A DNA stretch of 64,000 nt from Bacterioplanes sanyensis (GTDB taxonomy: Bacteria; Pseudomonadota; Gammaproteobacteria; Pseudomonadales; Oceanobacteraceae), in assembly GCF_014652515.1 (NCBI RefSeq), contig NZ_BMYY01000006.1:62001-126000 (forward strand). The letters are read 5' to 3'. This document shows positions 43,504 through 52,551 of the stretch, piece after piece (the first letter of the stretch is position 1; each line of letters opens with the position of its first letter). Position numbers and translations under genes: made by a program. The notes beneath the pieces are model-generated. The model was not told the DNA's origin. It saw only the letters and a program-made list of their open reading frames with translations, and did not search any database.

Positions 43504-43854
43504 GTGCCGGTTTTATTGCAACTCAGCAAAGTCTTGCAGGCGCTGGCTTTACTGATCACGGCCTTGGTCGGTGCTCAAGTGATGATGATGGGAACATGGT
43601 TAGCGTTAGGCTTGGCGGTGTTACTGACTTGGTCAATATTTTGGCCAATGTTACATAGGGCAGCGGTTTGGGCAGGACGAGCCGCGGGTGTGCTGGCGCT
43701 GATATTACTTGCTCTCTTGCTGGCGGCTGGGGACGTAAGGGAGGGCCACCATTTGAGTAGTGACTACCAAATTATTGCCACGGGGCTGTTTTTTATCGCG
43801 GGTTTGTCCATATTGTTGTGGTTGTTTGCCCCAGTAAATAGAGCGGGCCAATAA
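43504..43854 (+). CDS. Small membrane protein of unknown function
   Basis: A 116-residue protein with four hydrophobic segments (KVLQALALLITALVGAQVMM, GLAVLLTWSIFWPMLH, ALILLALLLAAGD, and FIAGLSILLWLFAP). The start at a GTG at 43504 is chosen because AAGGAGG lies 5 bp upstream; a longer frame reaches 43471. No family is recognised. It precedes the NSS symporter gene by 128 bp, on the same strand, which may be chance. Confidence 0.6.
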   Translation: MPVLLQLSKVLQALALLITALVGAQVMMMGTWLALGLAVLLTWSIFWPMLHRAAVWAGRAAGVLALILLALLLAAGDVREGHHLSSDYQIIATGLFFIAGLSILLWLFAPVNRAGQ

Positions 43855-43982
43855 GGTTCCAGCTACTGGCTTAACGGCGATACTTGTCGAACCTCGGTTC
43901 TTTGGTCAACAGAGGTTCAGTTAGCCCGCGACATCAGTATAATCGCCGCTTTTTCGCCGACAGAATCTGCCGTGGAGGCGCA

Positions 43983-45350
43983 ATGGCTGATACACACACT
44001 CCCGTACGCTGGCAATCACGCCGCGCATTTATTCTTGCTGTCACTGGTGCGGCTGTCGGGCTCGGGAATATTTGGCGCTTTCCTTATATTACTGGCGAAA
44101 ACGGCGGCAGTGCATTTTTGCTGCAATACGTCGCCTTTATTGTGCTGCTTGGGCTGCCGGTCATGATGGCGGAAATCATGATTGGCCGTACCGGACGAGC
44201 GGGACCATTGGCTGCTTTAACCCAGCTGGCGCGTGACAATGGTCGCAGCCGTCAGTGGAGCAAACTGGCGGTATTTGGTGGTTTAACCCTGTTTTTAATT
44301 CTGTCTTTTTATGCCGTGGTGTCCGGCTGGTCGTTGGCGTATTTAGGCAAGTCGATCAATGGCGATTTTGTCGGTTTGGCGGCGGCGGACGTCGGTGCCC
44401 AGTTCAATGGTTTTTTACAAGATTTACCCCTAATGCTGGGCTGTCATTTGGCGTTTTTGCTGATGACCATGCTGGTGGTGGCGCGCGGCGTTAGCGCTGG
44501 CTTAGAAAAGCTGAATAACTTATTGATGCCGTTATTGTATTTGTTACTGCTATTGCTGGCGGGCTTTGCCGCCACCACACCAGGCTTTGGCGAGGCGCTG
44601 CATTGGCTGTTCTGGCCTAACCCTGAAGCACTCAGTTGGCAAGCCACGTTAGACGCCATGGGACATGCGTTTTTTACCCTGGCGGTGGGGGCATGTGCAT
44701 TAATGGCCTATGGCGCCTATATGCCAGAAGAGCAAAGCCTGCCGCGCGCAGCGGTAGCCGTGGCGGTGCTCGACGTGGTGGTGGCCTTGTTGGCCGGCAT
44801 TGCGATTTTTGCCGTGGTGTTCAGTCATGGCATGGAGCCTGCCGGCGGGCCTGGGCTGATGTTTGTGACCTTACCGGTGGCGTTTGCAGAGGTACCGGGT
44901 GGCTCTCTGTGGTTGTCGGCGTTTTTTGTTTTGCTGGTGCTCGCGACCTGGACCAGCTCAATTAACCTAGCCGAGCCTTTGGTGGCGATGTTGGTCGATA
45001 AACAGTGGCCGCGCCCTTTGGCGGCGGCTGTGGTCGGTGGCTGTGTATGGATGCTGGGCGTGCTGGCGGCGTTGTCGTTTAGCTTGCTGTCTGACTGGCA
45101 CCCATTGGGCTTTATCGCTGTATTCGACGGTAAAACCCTGTTTGACTTGCTCACCAGTATTCCGCCGGATTTATTTTTACCTTTGGGTGGATTGTTTATC
45201 GCCTGGTTTGCCGCACGTGGTTTAACCACGGAACAAATTGAAACGGCGCTTGGCAGCGCCTTCATGGCGCGGTTGTGGCGGGTGGTGGTGATGTGGGTGT
45301 CTATCCCGATGTTGCTGGCGGTGTTATTGATTACCCTGTACCGCTGGTAG
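43983..45350 (+). CDS. Sodium-dependent transporter, NSS (SNF) family
   Basis: A 455-residue membrane protein of the neurotransmitter:sodium symporter family. The signature is at the start: AFILAVTGAAVGLGNIWRFP, followed by YITGENGGSAFLLQY. The second sodium-site region appears in FFTLAVGACALMAYGAYMPE, and LATWTSSINLAEPLVAMLVD is TM8 of the LeuT fold. Bacterial members use sodium to import amino acids. The ATG at 43983 follows GTGGAGGCGCA. The substrate cannot be told from sequence alone. Followed by a terminator and a second sodium symporter gene (BCCT). Confidence 0.93.
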   Translation: MADTHTPVRWQSRRAFILAVTGAAVGLGNIWRFPYITGENGGSAFLLQYVAFIVLLGLPVMMAEIMIGRTGRAGPLAALTQLARDNGRSRQWSKLAVFGGLTLFLILSFYAVVSGWSLAYLGKSINGDFVGLAAADVGAQFNGFLQDLPLMLGCHLAFLLMTMLVVARGVSAGLEKLNNLLMPLLYLLLLLLAGFAATTPGFGEALHWLFWPNPEALSWQATLDAMGHAFFTLAVGACALMAYGAYMPEEQSLPRAAVAVAVLDVVVALLAGIAIFAVVFSHGMEPAGGPGLMFVTLPVAFAEVPGGSLWLSAFFVLLVLATWTSSINLAEPLVAMLVDKQWPRPLAAAVVGGCVWMLGVLAALSFSLLSDWHPLGFIAVFDGKTLFDLLTSIPPDLFLPLGGLFIAWFAARGLTTEQIETALGSAFMARLWRVVVMWVSIPMLLAVLLITLYRW

Positions 45351-45417
45351 CCAGAGCTGACATCTGTGCGCTGTTACCTTGCACACGGCGTGTGAATATG
45401 GACAATTCCCGCCCCGC

Positions 45418-45447
45418 AAAGCCCATCTCATGATGGGCTTTTTTTAT
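45418..45447 (+). terminator. Rho-independent terminator after the NSS transporter
   Basis: AAAGCCCATC pairs with GATGGGCTTT around a TCAT loop, followed by a T run. Confidence 0.92.
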
Positions 45448-45478
45448 CCCGGTTTGTCACCGGCTCACAGGAGACTTC

Positions 45479-47047
45479 ATGCAAAACATTAAAACTGAGT
45501 CGGTGCGAACGCCCCTGGCTCATGGCCCACCGCAAGGCTGGCTGGCTCATATCGACTGGCCCGTTCTGGTGTTCAGTGGTGGCTCTCTGGTGCTTTTCAC
45601 CCTGCTCTCGTTATTCAATCAACAAGCCGTATCTGACTGGGTCTCATCCAGTTTTTCCATTGCCACCCAATGGTTTGGGGTGTATTGGCAAATCTTATTA
45701 TTACTCACGTTTTTTATTGGTCTGGTGTTGGCGTTTGGCCGTACCGGCGATGTGGTGCTGGGCGGCACCGATCAACCTGAAATGTCGACCTTTCGCTGGA
45801 CCAGCATCATCATGTGCACCTTGCTGGCCGGTGGCGGTGTGTTTTGGGCGGCGGCGGAGCCGATGGCGCATTTTACCTCGCAGCCACCGCTGTTTGCGGC
45901 AGAAGAGCCGGGCAGTTTAAGCGCGGCGCATCACGCGCTGGCGCAAAGCTTTATGCATTGGGGCTTTCTCGCTTGGGCCATTCTCGGCAGTTTGACCGGC
46001 ATTGTGTTTATGTATTTGCACTATGAAAAAGGTCTGCCACTGAAGCCCCGCACCTTGCTGTACCCTGTGTTCGGTGACAAAGCCTTGCACGGCCCGCTGG
46101 CCAGTTTAGTCGACGCTGCCTGTGTGTTGGCGGTGGTGGCCGGTACCGTTGGGCCGATTGGCTTTTTGGGCTTACAAGTGAGCTTCGGCTTGGAAAAGCT
46201 GTTCGGCATTCCCGATACCTTTGCCACTCAGCTGGCGGTGTTGTTGGGGCTGATTGTACTCTACACCTTATCGTCGGTCTCGGGTGTGACCAAAGGCATT
46301 CAATTGCTGAGCCGCTTTAATGTGGTGCTGGCCGTGGTGCTGATGGCCATTATCGTGGTGTTTGGGCCGACGGCGTTTATCTCCGATGCCTTTTTGGCTG
46401 CGTTTGGTATTTATCTCGATCAGTTTATTCCCATGGCCACCTTCCGTGCTGATCCAGGCTGGCTGGACTGGTGGACGGTGTTCTTTTGGGGCTGGTTTTT
46501 GGGGTATGGCCCTTTGATGGCGATGTTTGTCGCCCGTATTTCTCGCGGTCGTACCATTCGCCAAATGGTGGTGTTGATTTCACTGTTAGCGCCGGTGATT
46601 ACCTGTGTGTGGTTTACCATCATCGGCGGTTCTGGCTTGGCGTTTGAGTTGCAGCAGCCCGGGGTGATTTCGGAGCCCTTTACTGGCTTTAACTTGCCCG
46701 CTGCGTTGTTGGCCATTACCGAGCAATTGCCGGCAGGGTTTTGGATGTCGCTGGCGTTTTTGGTGCTGACCACGGTATTTGTTGCCACCACAGGGGATTC
46801 CATGACCTATGCCGTGTCGATGGTAATGACGGGGCATGATCACCCACATAGTGGCGTGCGCGTATTTTGGGGCGTGATGATGGGGATCATGGCCGCGGTG
46901 CTGATTTCCCTCGGCTCAGGGTCTATCTCGGCGTTGCAGTCCTTTATCGTGGTTACCGCCGTGCCGGTATCGCTGGTATTGCTGCCGAGTCTTTGGACGG
47001 CACCACGCATTGCCCGACAAATGCTGCAACAACAGCAGGGTCAATAG
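45479..47047 (+). CDS. BCCT-family transporter (betaine/carnitine/choline type)
   Basis: A 522-residue transporter with twelve predicted helices. The family region around TM8 reads WWTVFFWGWFLGYGPLMAMF followed by VARISRGRTIRQM, matching the BCCT signature (W-x-x-F-x-W-x-W-x-x-x-x-P). TM4 aromatic-box-like residues are in GVFWAAAEPMAHF. Members import glycine betaine, choline, carnitine or related compounds with sodium or protons, often for osmoprotection; the substrate here is not assigned. The start follows CAGGAGACTTC. It ends next to the convergent helicase-loader-like gene, whose stop adjoins its own. Confidence 0.93.
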   Translation: MQNIKTESVRTPLAHGPPQGWLAHIDWPVLVFSGGSLVLFTLLSLFNQQAVSDWVSSSFSIATQWFGVYWQILLLLTFFIGLVLAFGRTGDVVLGGTDQPEMSTFRWTSIIMCTLLAGGGVFWAAAEPMAHFTSQPPLFAAEEPGSLSAAHHALAQSFMHWGFLAWAILGSLTGIVFMYLHYEKGLPLKPRTLLYPVFGDKALHGPLASLVDAACVLAVVAGTVGPIGFLGLQVSFGLEKLFGIPDTFATQLAVLLGLIVLYTLSSVSGVTKGIQLLSRFNVVLAVVLMAIIVVFGPTAFISDAFLAAFGIYLDQFIPMATFRADPGWLDWWTVFFWGWFLGYGPLMAMFVARISRGRTIRQMVVLISLLAPVITCVWFTIIGGSGLAFELQQPGVISEPFTGFNLPAALLAITEQLPAGFWMSLAFLVLTTVFVATTGDSMTYAVSMVMTGHDHPHSGVRVFWGVMMGIMAAVLISLGSGSISALQSFIVVTAVPVSLVLLPSLWTAPRIARQMLQQQQGQ

Positions 47048-47701
47048 TTACAGCGCGTCTTTGAGTGCCTGCAAACGCCGCTGCTGCTCTTCTGGCGGCA
47101 GCGGTACCACGCTTTCTTGTGGCAGCGCAGTCGGTATCTCCAGCTCCAAGTCTTCGCCTTGCTCCAAGCGCTTGAGCAGCAGCTCATAATTGCGTTGAAA
47201 CACGGGGAAGGCTTTGTGCTCTGGGGTATTGGCGAGAAAATACCAGTCGCTGGCACGGCCAGCGTAATACACCGCCGCATGGCTCCAGTTAAAACTCTGC
47301 TTTGGGGACGGCGCCCGGCAAGCCTCGATGTACGCCGCGTGGGCATCCGGCAGCCCCAGCACATCGGCGCGATCACAGCGGCGCACCACCTCGTGCACGG
47401 TGGGCAAATAGGTGCTGTCTTTTACCGCTTTTTCTGCCGCGCGCATGATGACGTCACCGGAATATTCTACCAATAGCCGCGCCCATAAGCGCTTGGCCAT
47501 GATCAGGGTGTCGTAATCGGGAAACGCCTTTAAAAACTGGTTGTGGTAATTGAAGCGAAACAACTCAAATATTTGGTTGATGGCCTCTTTTTGTTCCACG
47601 CTGGGCGGTGTGGGTGCATCACCAGCTGGTGTCTTTGAGTCGTTGGACGCTGGCTTCAGCTGTTGCGTAATGCGGTTGAGCAGTTGCTTGCTGTTGTCCA
47701 T
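47048..47701 (-). CDS. Replication protein P-like helicase loader candidate
   Basis: A 217-residue protein resembling the phage lambda 'replication protein P' family. Key part: QKEAINQIFELFRFNYHNQF, then AKRLWARLLVEYSGDVIMRA and LPTVHEVVRRC with a compact helical domain, and a Pro/Glu-rich C-terminus. Lambda P loads the DnaB helicase; chromosomal homologues sit next to DnaT-like genes in many gammaproteobacteria that lack DnaC. It overlaps the end of the DnaT-like gene by 83 bp in another frame and has a good AAGGAG ribosome site before its ATG. A role in primosome assembly or replication restart is inferred. Confidence 0.75.
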   Translation of the reverse strand: MDNSKQLLNRITQQLKPASNDSKTPAGDAPTPPSVEQKEAINQIFELFRFNYHNQFLKAFPDYDTLIMAKRLWARLLVEYSGDVIMRAAEKAVKDSTYLPTVHEVVRRCDRADVLGLPDAHAAYIEACRAPSPKQSFNWSHAAVYYAGRASDWYFLANTPEHKAFPVFQRNYELLLKRLEQGEDLELEIPTALPQESVVPLPPEEQQRRLQALKDAL

Positions 47702-48800
47702 GGGAGGCTCCTTGAGGTTGCTGCGCTAGGCGCTGCGCCCACTTCTGTTTAACGTATTGCAAAAAACGGCTGTTCCAGCTGTTGTGCGCCTGGCCCGAGT
47801 CGCGCCAGTAGAGCACAAACTCGCCCACCAAGGCTTGGGCAAACTGACGGTCGATGTGCCCCATCGCCAGAATATCAAAGCAGTCTTCAGCTGGCTGCCA
47901 GTTTTCTGGAATGGGCGTGGGCAAGCTTGAGTGCTCAACGGAGGCACTGTAGCGCGCCCATTGTTGGCGCACGTGCTGGATAAACTTGCTGTTCCAGGTT
48001 TTAAAGGCATCGCCGCGCTCAGACCAATAGAGCACAAACTCAGGCACTGCGTCGCTGATAAACTGCGGATCGACGCCGGCACGCTGTAAAATCTGGCAGG
48101 CATCTTGGCTGGGCTGCCAGTCAGCGGCAATGGGGCTGGCTTCTTCTTGTTGCGGTCGAAAGCTGGTGCGCTCCATATGGCGCCGCTCACGCTGGGCATC
48201 GTTCTGGGTAAACACCCATTGCTGCTTTACATGGCGGAAAAAGCGCGTGTTCCAGTCGTTGCGGTTGGCACCTTGCTCCTGCCCTTGCAGCATAAATACG
48301 TCGCGCTGGTTCATGGCGAAGCTGCGGGGAATGCCATGTTGCTCCAGACGTTGCAGCGCATCCTCACTGGGGTGCCACTGCCTAGACAACGGCGCGTGTG
48401 ACTGCGTCGCTGCTTGTGCTGGGGTTGCTGCGGCGAATTGCTGTGGGCTGGGCTCGTGCACAGAGTGCTGCTGCACGGCGGCTCTGTTATGTGCGGGCCG
48501 CGGTGCTGCATGCTGAGCAAAGCTAAAGGCCAAGGTGGCGGCTTCGGCAAAGCCAGGCCCTTGCAGTTGCAGCAAGCCTTTCTCCAGCAGGCTGGCTAAC
48601 ACGCGGCGCACACTGACGTCATCCCAAAACGGCAACTGTTGGCGCAGGGCATCGGTGGTGAGCTGATACACCGGCCCCATTTGCACACTGGCGGCATCAT
48701 TGAACACGGTCAGCAACACGGCTTCTTCCAGGCCGATGGTCGCCGCCAATGTTGACGACAGGGCAATGGTTTTATCCGTGAATAGCGGGTGGCAGGGCAT
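47619..48800 (-). CDS. DnaT-like protein with three tandem ssDNA-binding domains
   Basis: A 393-residue protein. The N-terminal part (LSSTLAATIGLEEAVLLTVF, then WDDVSVRRVLASLLEKGLLQ) looks like a winged-helix domain. Three copies of the DnaT C-terminal domain follow, about 55 residues each (roughly 141-195, 227-281 and 301-355). Each has a 'P-x-[ED]-D-x-x-x-x-L' start, an FVLYW or VFML core and W-N-[ST]-[RK]-F-x-x-[HY]-V-[KR]-Q-x-W at its end. DnaT has a single such domain and works in the PriA primosome. Start ATG at 48798-48800; an ATG at 48840-48842 would add 14 residues. Co-oriented and overlapping with the P-like gene. Confidence 0.8.
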   Translation of the reverse strand: MPCHPLFTDKTIALSSTLAATIGLEEAVLLTVFNDAASVQMGPVYQLTTDALRQQLPFWDDVSVRRVLASLLEKGLLQLQGPGFAEAATLAFSFAQHAAPRPAHNRAAVQQHSVHEPSPQQFAAATPAQAATQSHAPLSRQWHPSEDALQRLEQHGIPRSFAMNQRDVFMLQGQEQGANRNDWNTRFFRHVKQQWVFTQNDAQRERRHMERTSFRPQQEEASPIAADWQPSQDACQILQRAGVDPQFISDAVPEFVLYWSERGDAFKTWNSKFIQHVRQQWARYSASVEHSSLPTPIPENWQPAEDCFDILAMGHIDRQFAQALVGEFVLYWRDSGQAHNSWNSRFLQYVKQKWAQRLAQQPQGASHGQQQATAQPHYATAEASVQRLKDTSW

Positions 48801-48924
48801 GCATTCGCATCCGGCAGGTAAGTTGATACATAATGCCGGCATTGTACTGTGTTTGAACTGCCACTTAACAGCGGCTGTCGGCTAAGCGACGGCCGTTTTT
48901 TGTTTTTGTGAGGGACGTGAAGGT

Positions 48925-50010
48925 ATGACACGCGCAACCCGGGCCGTTATTAATTGGGCCAACCTGAGACACAACTACCAGCTGGCGCGCCAGCACAGCG
49001 CTGGCAAAGCGCTGGCGGTGGTCAAAGCCGACGGCTATGGCCATGGCTTAGAAAACTGCGCCCGTGCGCTGGGCGACGCCGATGGCTTTGCCGTCGCCTG
49101 TGTGGATGAAGCGGTGCGCCTGCGAGAGGCGGGCATTAAGCGCTCCATCTTGGTGCTGCAAGGGGCCTACAACCGCGAAGAATGGCTGATTGCCTCGCAG
49201 CTGGGTTTGCAGCTGGTGGTCCATCATGAGCAGCAACTGCAGCATGCCGAGGCTGAAAACCTGCCCAACTTGGTGCCTGTGTGGCTGAAAATCAATACCG
49301 GTATGAACCGCGTTGGCGTGTTTCCTGAGCAGGCCAAAGCCTGTGTCGAGCGCATTCAACAGCATTCACAACTGCAGCTGGTCAGCGTCATGACCCACTT
49401 TGCCAATGCCGATACTGGCCAGCCTGAAGACGTGGCCGCGCCCATGGCGTTGCTGCAGCAGGTGGCCGATGAGCTGCCAGGTATTCAGCTCAGTGCCTGT
49501 AACAGTGCCGCCATTCTGGGTGATAACGGTCTTGCTGATGACATCAGCCGCCCCGGCATCATGCTCTACGGCAGCTCGCCCATGCTGCAGCAAAGCGCGG
49601 CTGAGCTGGGCCTGAAAAGCGTGATGAATTTGCAGTCAGAGGTCATCTCCATTCATGCCGTTAAACAAGGCGATGCCGTCGGTTATGGCGGCGATTGGGT
49701 GGCGCAGCGCGACACCACCTTGGCGGTGGTCGCCATTGGCTATGGCGATGGCTATCCACGGCACGCACCTTCGGGTACCCCGGTGATGGTGGCTGGGGTA
49801 GAGTGCCCGCTGGCGGGGCGGGTATCGATGGACATGATTACTGTTGATATTACCGATCACCCCCAGTGTGAGCAGCTGCAGGTGGGCGCGGAAGTACAAT
49901 TGTGGGGTGATCAGCTAGACGTCGATCGCATTGCCAGCGCCGCGGGCACCATTGCCTACGAGCTGTTTTGTCAGTTAACGCCGCGGGTTAAGCGCGTGGC
50001 CTGCGAGTAA
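48925..50010 (+). CDS. alr: Alanine racemase
   Basis: A 361-residue PLP enzyme interconverting L- and D-alanine for peptidoglycan. The PLP Lys is in LAVVKADGYGHGLENCARAL, the GMNRVGVFPEQA motif and the catalytic Tyr region VVAIGYGDGYPRHAPSGTPV are all present, and the GRVSMDMITVDITDHP block near the C-terminus is typical. The start ATG follows GAGGGACGTGAAGGT. In many gammaproteobacteria alr follows dnaB; here it is divergent from the DnaT-like gene. The next gene begins 12 bp after its stop. Confidence 0.97.
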   Translation: MTRATRAVINWANLRHNYQLARQHSAGKALAVVKADGYGHGLENCARALGDADGFAVACVDEAVRLREAGIKRSILVLQGAYNREEWLIASQLGLQLVVHHEQQLQHAEAENLPNLVPVWLKINTGMNRVGVFPEQAKACVERIQQHSQLQLVSVMTHFANADTGQPEDVAAPMALLQQVADELPGIQLSACNSAAILGDNGLADDISRPGIMLYGSSPMLQQSAAELGLKSVMNLQSEVISIHAVKQGDAVGYGGDWVAQRDTTLAVVAIGYGDGYPRHAPSGTPVMVAGVECPLAGRVSMDMITVDITDHPQCEQLQVGAEVQLWGDQLDVDRIASAAGTIAYELFCQLTPRVKRVACE

Positions 50011-50021
50011 GGAGCACCCTC

Positions 50022-50405
50022 ATGGACGAGAAAACTTTGGCCCAATATTTGGCCGACAAACCCGAAGCCGAACTGGATTATCCGTTTGGCCCGGAGGCTC
50101 AGGTTTATAAAGTGGCGGGTAAAATGTTCGCCCTGTTGTACAGCCACCAAGGCACAGTGCGGGTAAACCTCAAGTGTAATCCGGAGCAAGCTCAGCAGTT
50201 GCGCGACGTGTTTGCAGGCATCCTGCCGGGCTATCATATGAACAAGCGCCACTGGAATACCATCTTGCTGGGTCAGGATGTGCCGGATGGCGAAGTGCGG
50301 CGGTTGGTGGATCACTCCTACGGCTTGGTATTAGCCGGCTTGCCCAAGGCCAAGCGCCGTCATTTTGAAACCTGTTATCCAGCTGATCAGCTGTACTGTG
50401 ATTGA
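50022..50405 (+). CDS. MmcQ/YjbR-family protein
   Basis: A 127-residue cytoplasmic protein. DYPFGPEAQVYKVAGKMFAL, VNLKCNPEQAQQLRDVF, PGYHMNKRHWNTILLGQDVP and RRLVDHSYGLVLAGLPKAKR are the conserved blocks of the MmcQ/YjbR family, which has a cyaY-like DNA-binding-type fold (double-wing) and no proven function. It starts 12 bp after alr with AAGGAGCACCCTC, so it is probably co-transcribed with it. Confidence 0.9.
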   Translation: MDEKTLAQYLADKPEAELDYPFGPEAQVYKVAGKMFALLYSHQGTVRVNLKCNPEQAQQLRDVFAGILPGYHMNKRHWNTILLGQDVPDGEVRRLVDHSYGLVLAGLPKAKRRHFETCYPADQLYCD

Positions 50406-50493
50406 GACATAGCGTTTTGGTGGTATGACTCGTGCCATCGAGCGCTCTGGCCCAGAATGACAGCACACACATTAATTACAGGTGCAAACAGCC

Positions 50494-51495
50494 ATGATTA
50501 AAGCCTATGCAGCACAGCAAGCCGGTGGTGAGTTAACGCCCTTTGAATACGACCCAGGCCCTTTGGGTGATCACGACGTTGAAATTGACGTGGAGTATTG
50601 CGGCATTTGCCACAGTGACCTGAGCATGCTCGACAACGAATGGGGCATGAGTCAGTACCCACTGGTGCCTGGTCACGAAGTGGCGGGTAAAATTGCCGCC
50701 GTCGGACGTCATGTTAAACAGTTTACGGTCGGTGATCGTGTCGGCTTAGGTTGGCACGCCGGTTACTGTGGTGACTGCAATACCTGTCTCGACGGTGATC
50801 ACAACCTGTGCAGTCACGCCGAGCAAACCATTGTCGGTCGCCACGGCGGCTTTGCCGACAAAGTCCGCGCTCAGGCCACCAGCGTGGTGAAACTGCCTGA
50901 AGGTTTGGACGCTGAAGTCGCTGGACCGCTGTTTTGCGGTGGCATTACCGTTTATAACCCGATGAAGCAGTTTGATCTCAAGCCAACCGCGCGGGTGGGT
51001 GTGATCGGCATTGGCGGTTTGGGCCATATGGCGCTGCAGTTTTTGAATGCCTGGGGCTGTGAAGTGACGGCGTTTACCTCCTCGGATAGCAAGCGCGAAG
51101 AAGCCTTGTCGCTGGGCGCCCATCACACTTTGAACTCGCGTGATAGCCAAGTATTGGAGCAGGCCAGTGGTCGCTTTGATCTGCTGCTGTCGACGGTCAA
51201 CGTCAAACTCGATTGGAATGCCTACCTCAACACACTCAAACCCAAAGGTCGTTTGCACCTTGTTGGTGCTGTGTTGGAACCGCTGGATATCAGCGTATTC
51301 CCATTGCTGGCCGGCCAGCGCAGTGTGTCCAGCTCGCCTGTGGGCAGCCCGGCGACCATTGCGCAAATGCTGGAGTTTGCAGCGCGCCACGACATCAAAC
51401 CACAGGTGGAAGTCTTCGATATGCAAGACGTTAACCAAGCCGTTGAGCGCTTGCGTAATGGCAGCCCACGCTACCGGGTAGTACTGAAACGGTGA
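50494..51495 (+). CDS. ahr: Zinc-dependent alcohol dehydrogenase / aldehyde reductase (Ahr/YahK-like)
   Basis: A 333-residue medium-chain dehydrogenase. The catalytic zinc site is [20 protein letters not shown] with the [12 protein letters not shown] Glu/His, and the structural zinc cysteines lie in [20 protein letters not shown]. The NADP-binding loop is [20 protein letters not shown], with a Ser-Ser-Asp stretch ([11 protein letters not shown]) suited to NADPH. This is the cinnamyl-alcohol/YahK/Ahr branch, reducing a broad range of aldehydes. The ATG at 50494 gives the usual length; a GTG at 50482 is less likely. The AraC gene 11 bp downstream may regulate it. Confidence 0.9.
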   Translation: MIKAYAAQQAGGELTPFEYDPGPLGDHDVEIDVEYCGICHSDLSMLDNEWGMSQYPLVPGHEVAGKIAAVGRHVKQFTVGDRVGLGWHAGYCGDCNTCLDGDHNLCSHAEQTIVGRHGGFADKVRAQATSVVKLPEGLDAEVAGPLFCGGITVYNPMKQFDLKPTARVGVIGIGGLGHMALQFLNAWGCEVTAFTSSDSKREEALSLGAHHTLNSRDSQVLEQASGRFDLLLSTVNVKLDWNAYLNTLKPKGRLHLVGAVLEPLDISVFPLLAGQRSVSSSPVGSPATIAQMLEFAARHDIKPQVEVFDMQDVNQAVERLRNGSPRYRVVLKR

Positions 51496-51505
51496 TGAAC
51501 ATCTG

Positions 51506-52234
51506 ATGCAACCCGCGCTGGAGCTCCGTCGCTATAGCCAGGAAACCAAGTCCCATCAGCATGACTATCATCAGCTGGTACTGCCGGTGCAGGGCCAGCT
51601 GGAAATGACGCTGGAAGGGCGAGGGGGCTGTGCCGACGAGTCGCATCTGGCGCTGGTATCGGCTGGTATTCGCCACGGGTTTGCGGCGCCGGTGAGCAAT
51701 TGCTTTATCGTCGCCGATATTCCCACCGATTGGGTGCAAGGGCTGGAAAACTGGCCTGCGTTTCAACAGTTAGACGCCCCGTTGCGACAGTATGTGCAGT
51801 TCTTGTATGCCCAGCTGCAGCAGCATCCGGGCGGTGCTGCTGAACGCCATATGCTGATGCTACTGGTGCAACTGCTGCAGCAACGGCAAGGCGGTGATGC
51901 GGCCAAAGGGCCGGATCAGCGCATGCTGGCGGTGCGCAGTTACATCGACGAGCAGTTTAATCAACCGCTGACCCTGGCACGCTTGGCTGCCGTGGCTAAC
52001 TTGAGCGTGCGCCAGCTATCCACGCGTTTTCGCGAGTTTCAAGGTGAAACCCCGCTGCAGTATTTGACCCGTTTGCGCATGCAGCGAGCGCAATGGTTGC
52101 TGCAAGCAACGCCGCTGCCGATTCAGCAAGTGGCCGAAGCGGTGGGCTACAGCAGTTTGGCGGCTTTCAGCGATCGCTTTCGTCAATTTAGCGGTCAGTC
52201 GCCGCGTTATTATCGCCAGCACGCCCCACGTTAA
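51506..52234 (+). CDS. AraC-family transcriptional regulator
   Basis: A 242-residue regulator with an N-terminal cupin-like sensor (SHQHDYHQLVLPVQGQLEM) and a C-terminal double helix-turn-helix: LARLAAVANLSVRQLSTRFR, EFQGETPLQYLTRLRMQRAQ, then PIQQVAEAVGYSSLAAFSDR and FRQFSGQSPRYYRQHA. The sensor is short. It starts 11 bp after the dehydrogenase stop, which suggests co-transcription and possibly control of aldehyde reductase. Inducer unknown. Confidence 0.9.
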   Translation: MQPALELRRYSQETKSHQHDYHQLVLPVQGQLEMTLEGRGGCADESHLALVSAGIRHGFAAPVSNCFIVADIPTDWVQGLENWPAFQQLDAPLRQYVQFLYAQLQQHPGGAAERHMLMLLVQLLQQRQGGDAAKGPDQRMLAVRSYIDEQFNQPLTLARLAAVANLSVRQLSTRFREFQGETPLQYLTRLRMQRAQWLLQATPLPIQQVAEAVGYSSLAAFSDRFRQFSGQSPRYYRQHAPR

Positions 52235-52551
52235 CGCGAATAACCGCCAGATCGGCAAAGTATTCCTCCGGATGGGCAAAGACATCCACTCGCTCCGCGC
52301 TATCCTATGCACATTGCAAATCGGCTCAGTGCTTCGCTTTATATAGGTGTTCATCGGTATTTAGCGTGCTGATCGTCATTCGCAGAGTTGTTTTGGACAT
52401 TGCTCGCAATGTCTATGTCATGTTTTCTCGTACTACCTCGCTCAGACTCTGATCTCTCTCCGCTGTGTGGATCAGCTTGAGGCGCCGCTTCTCCGTTGTG
52501 AGGAGCGGCTTTTTTTATGCCGATAATAAGTTGGCGGTGTAACACAACCCG
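52235..52551. other. Intergenic region after the AraC gene
   Basis: About 320 bp with no supported gene. Apart from the terminator at 52484 I see nothing recognisable; short AT-rich parts around 52320-52440 could carry promoter activity, but no gene starts from it on either strand, since both neighbours end here. Confidence 0.4.
52484..52517. terminator. Terminator in the AraC/solute-binding gene gap
   Basis: GCCGCTTCTC pairs with GAGGAGCGGC (one G-U pair) around a short loop, followed by TTTTTTT. It lies between the convergent AraC and solute-binding genes. Confidence 0.85.
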
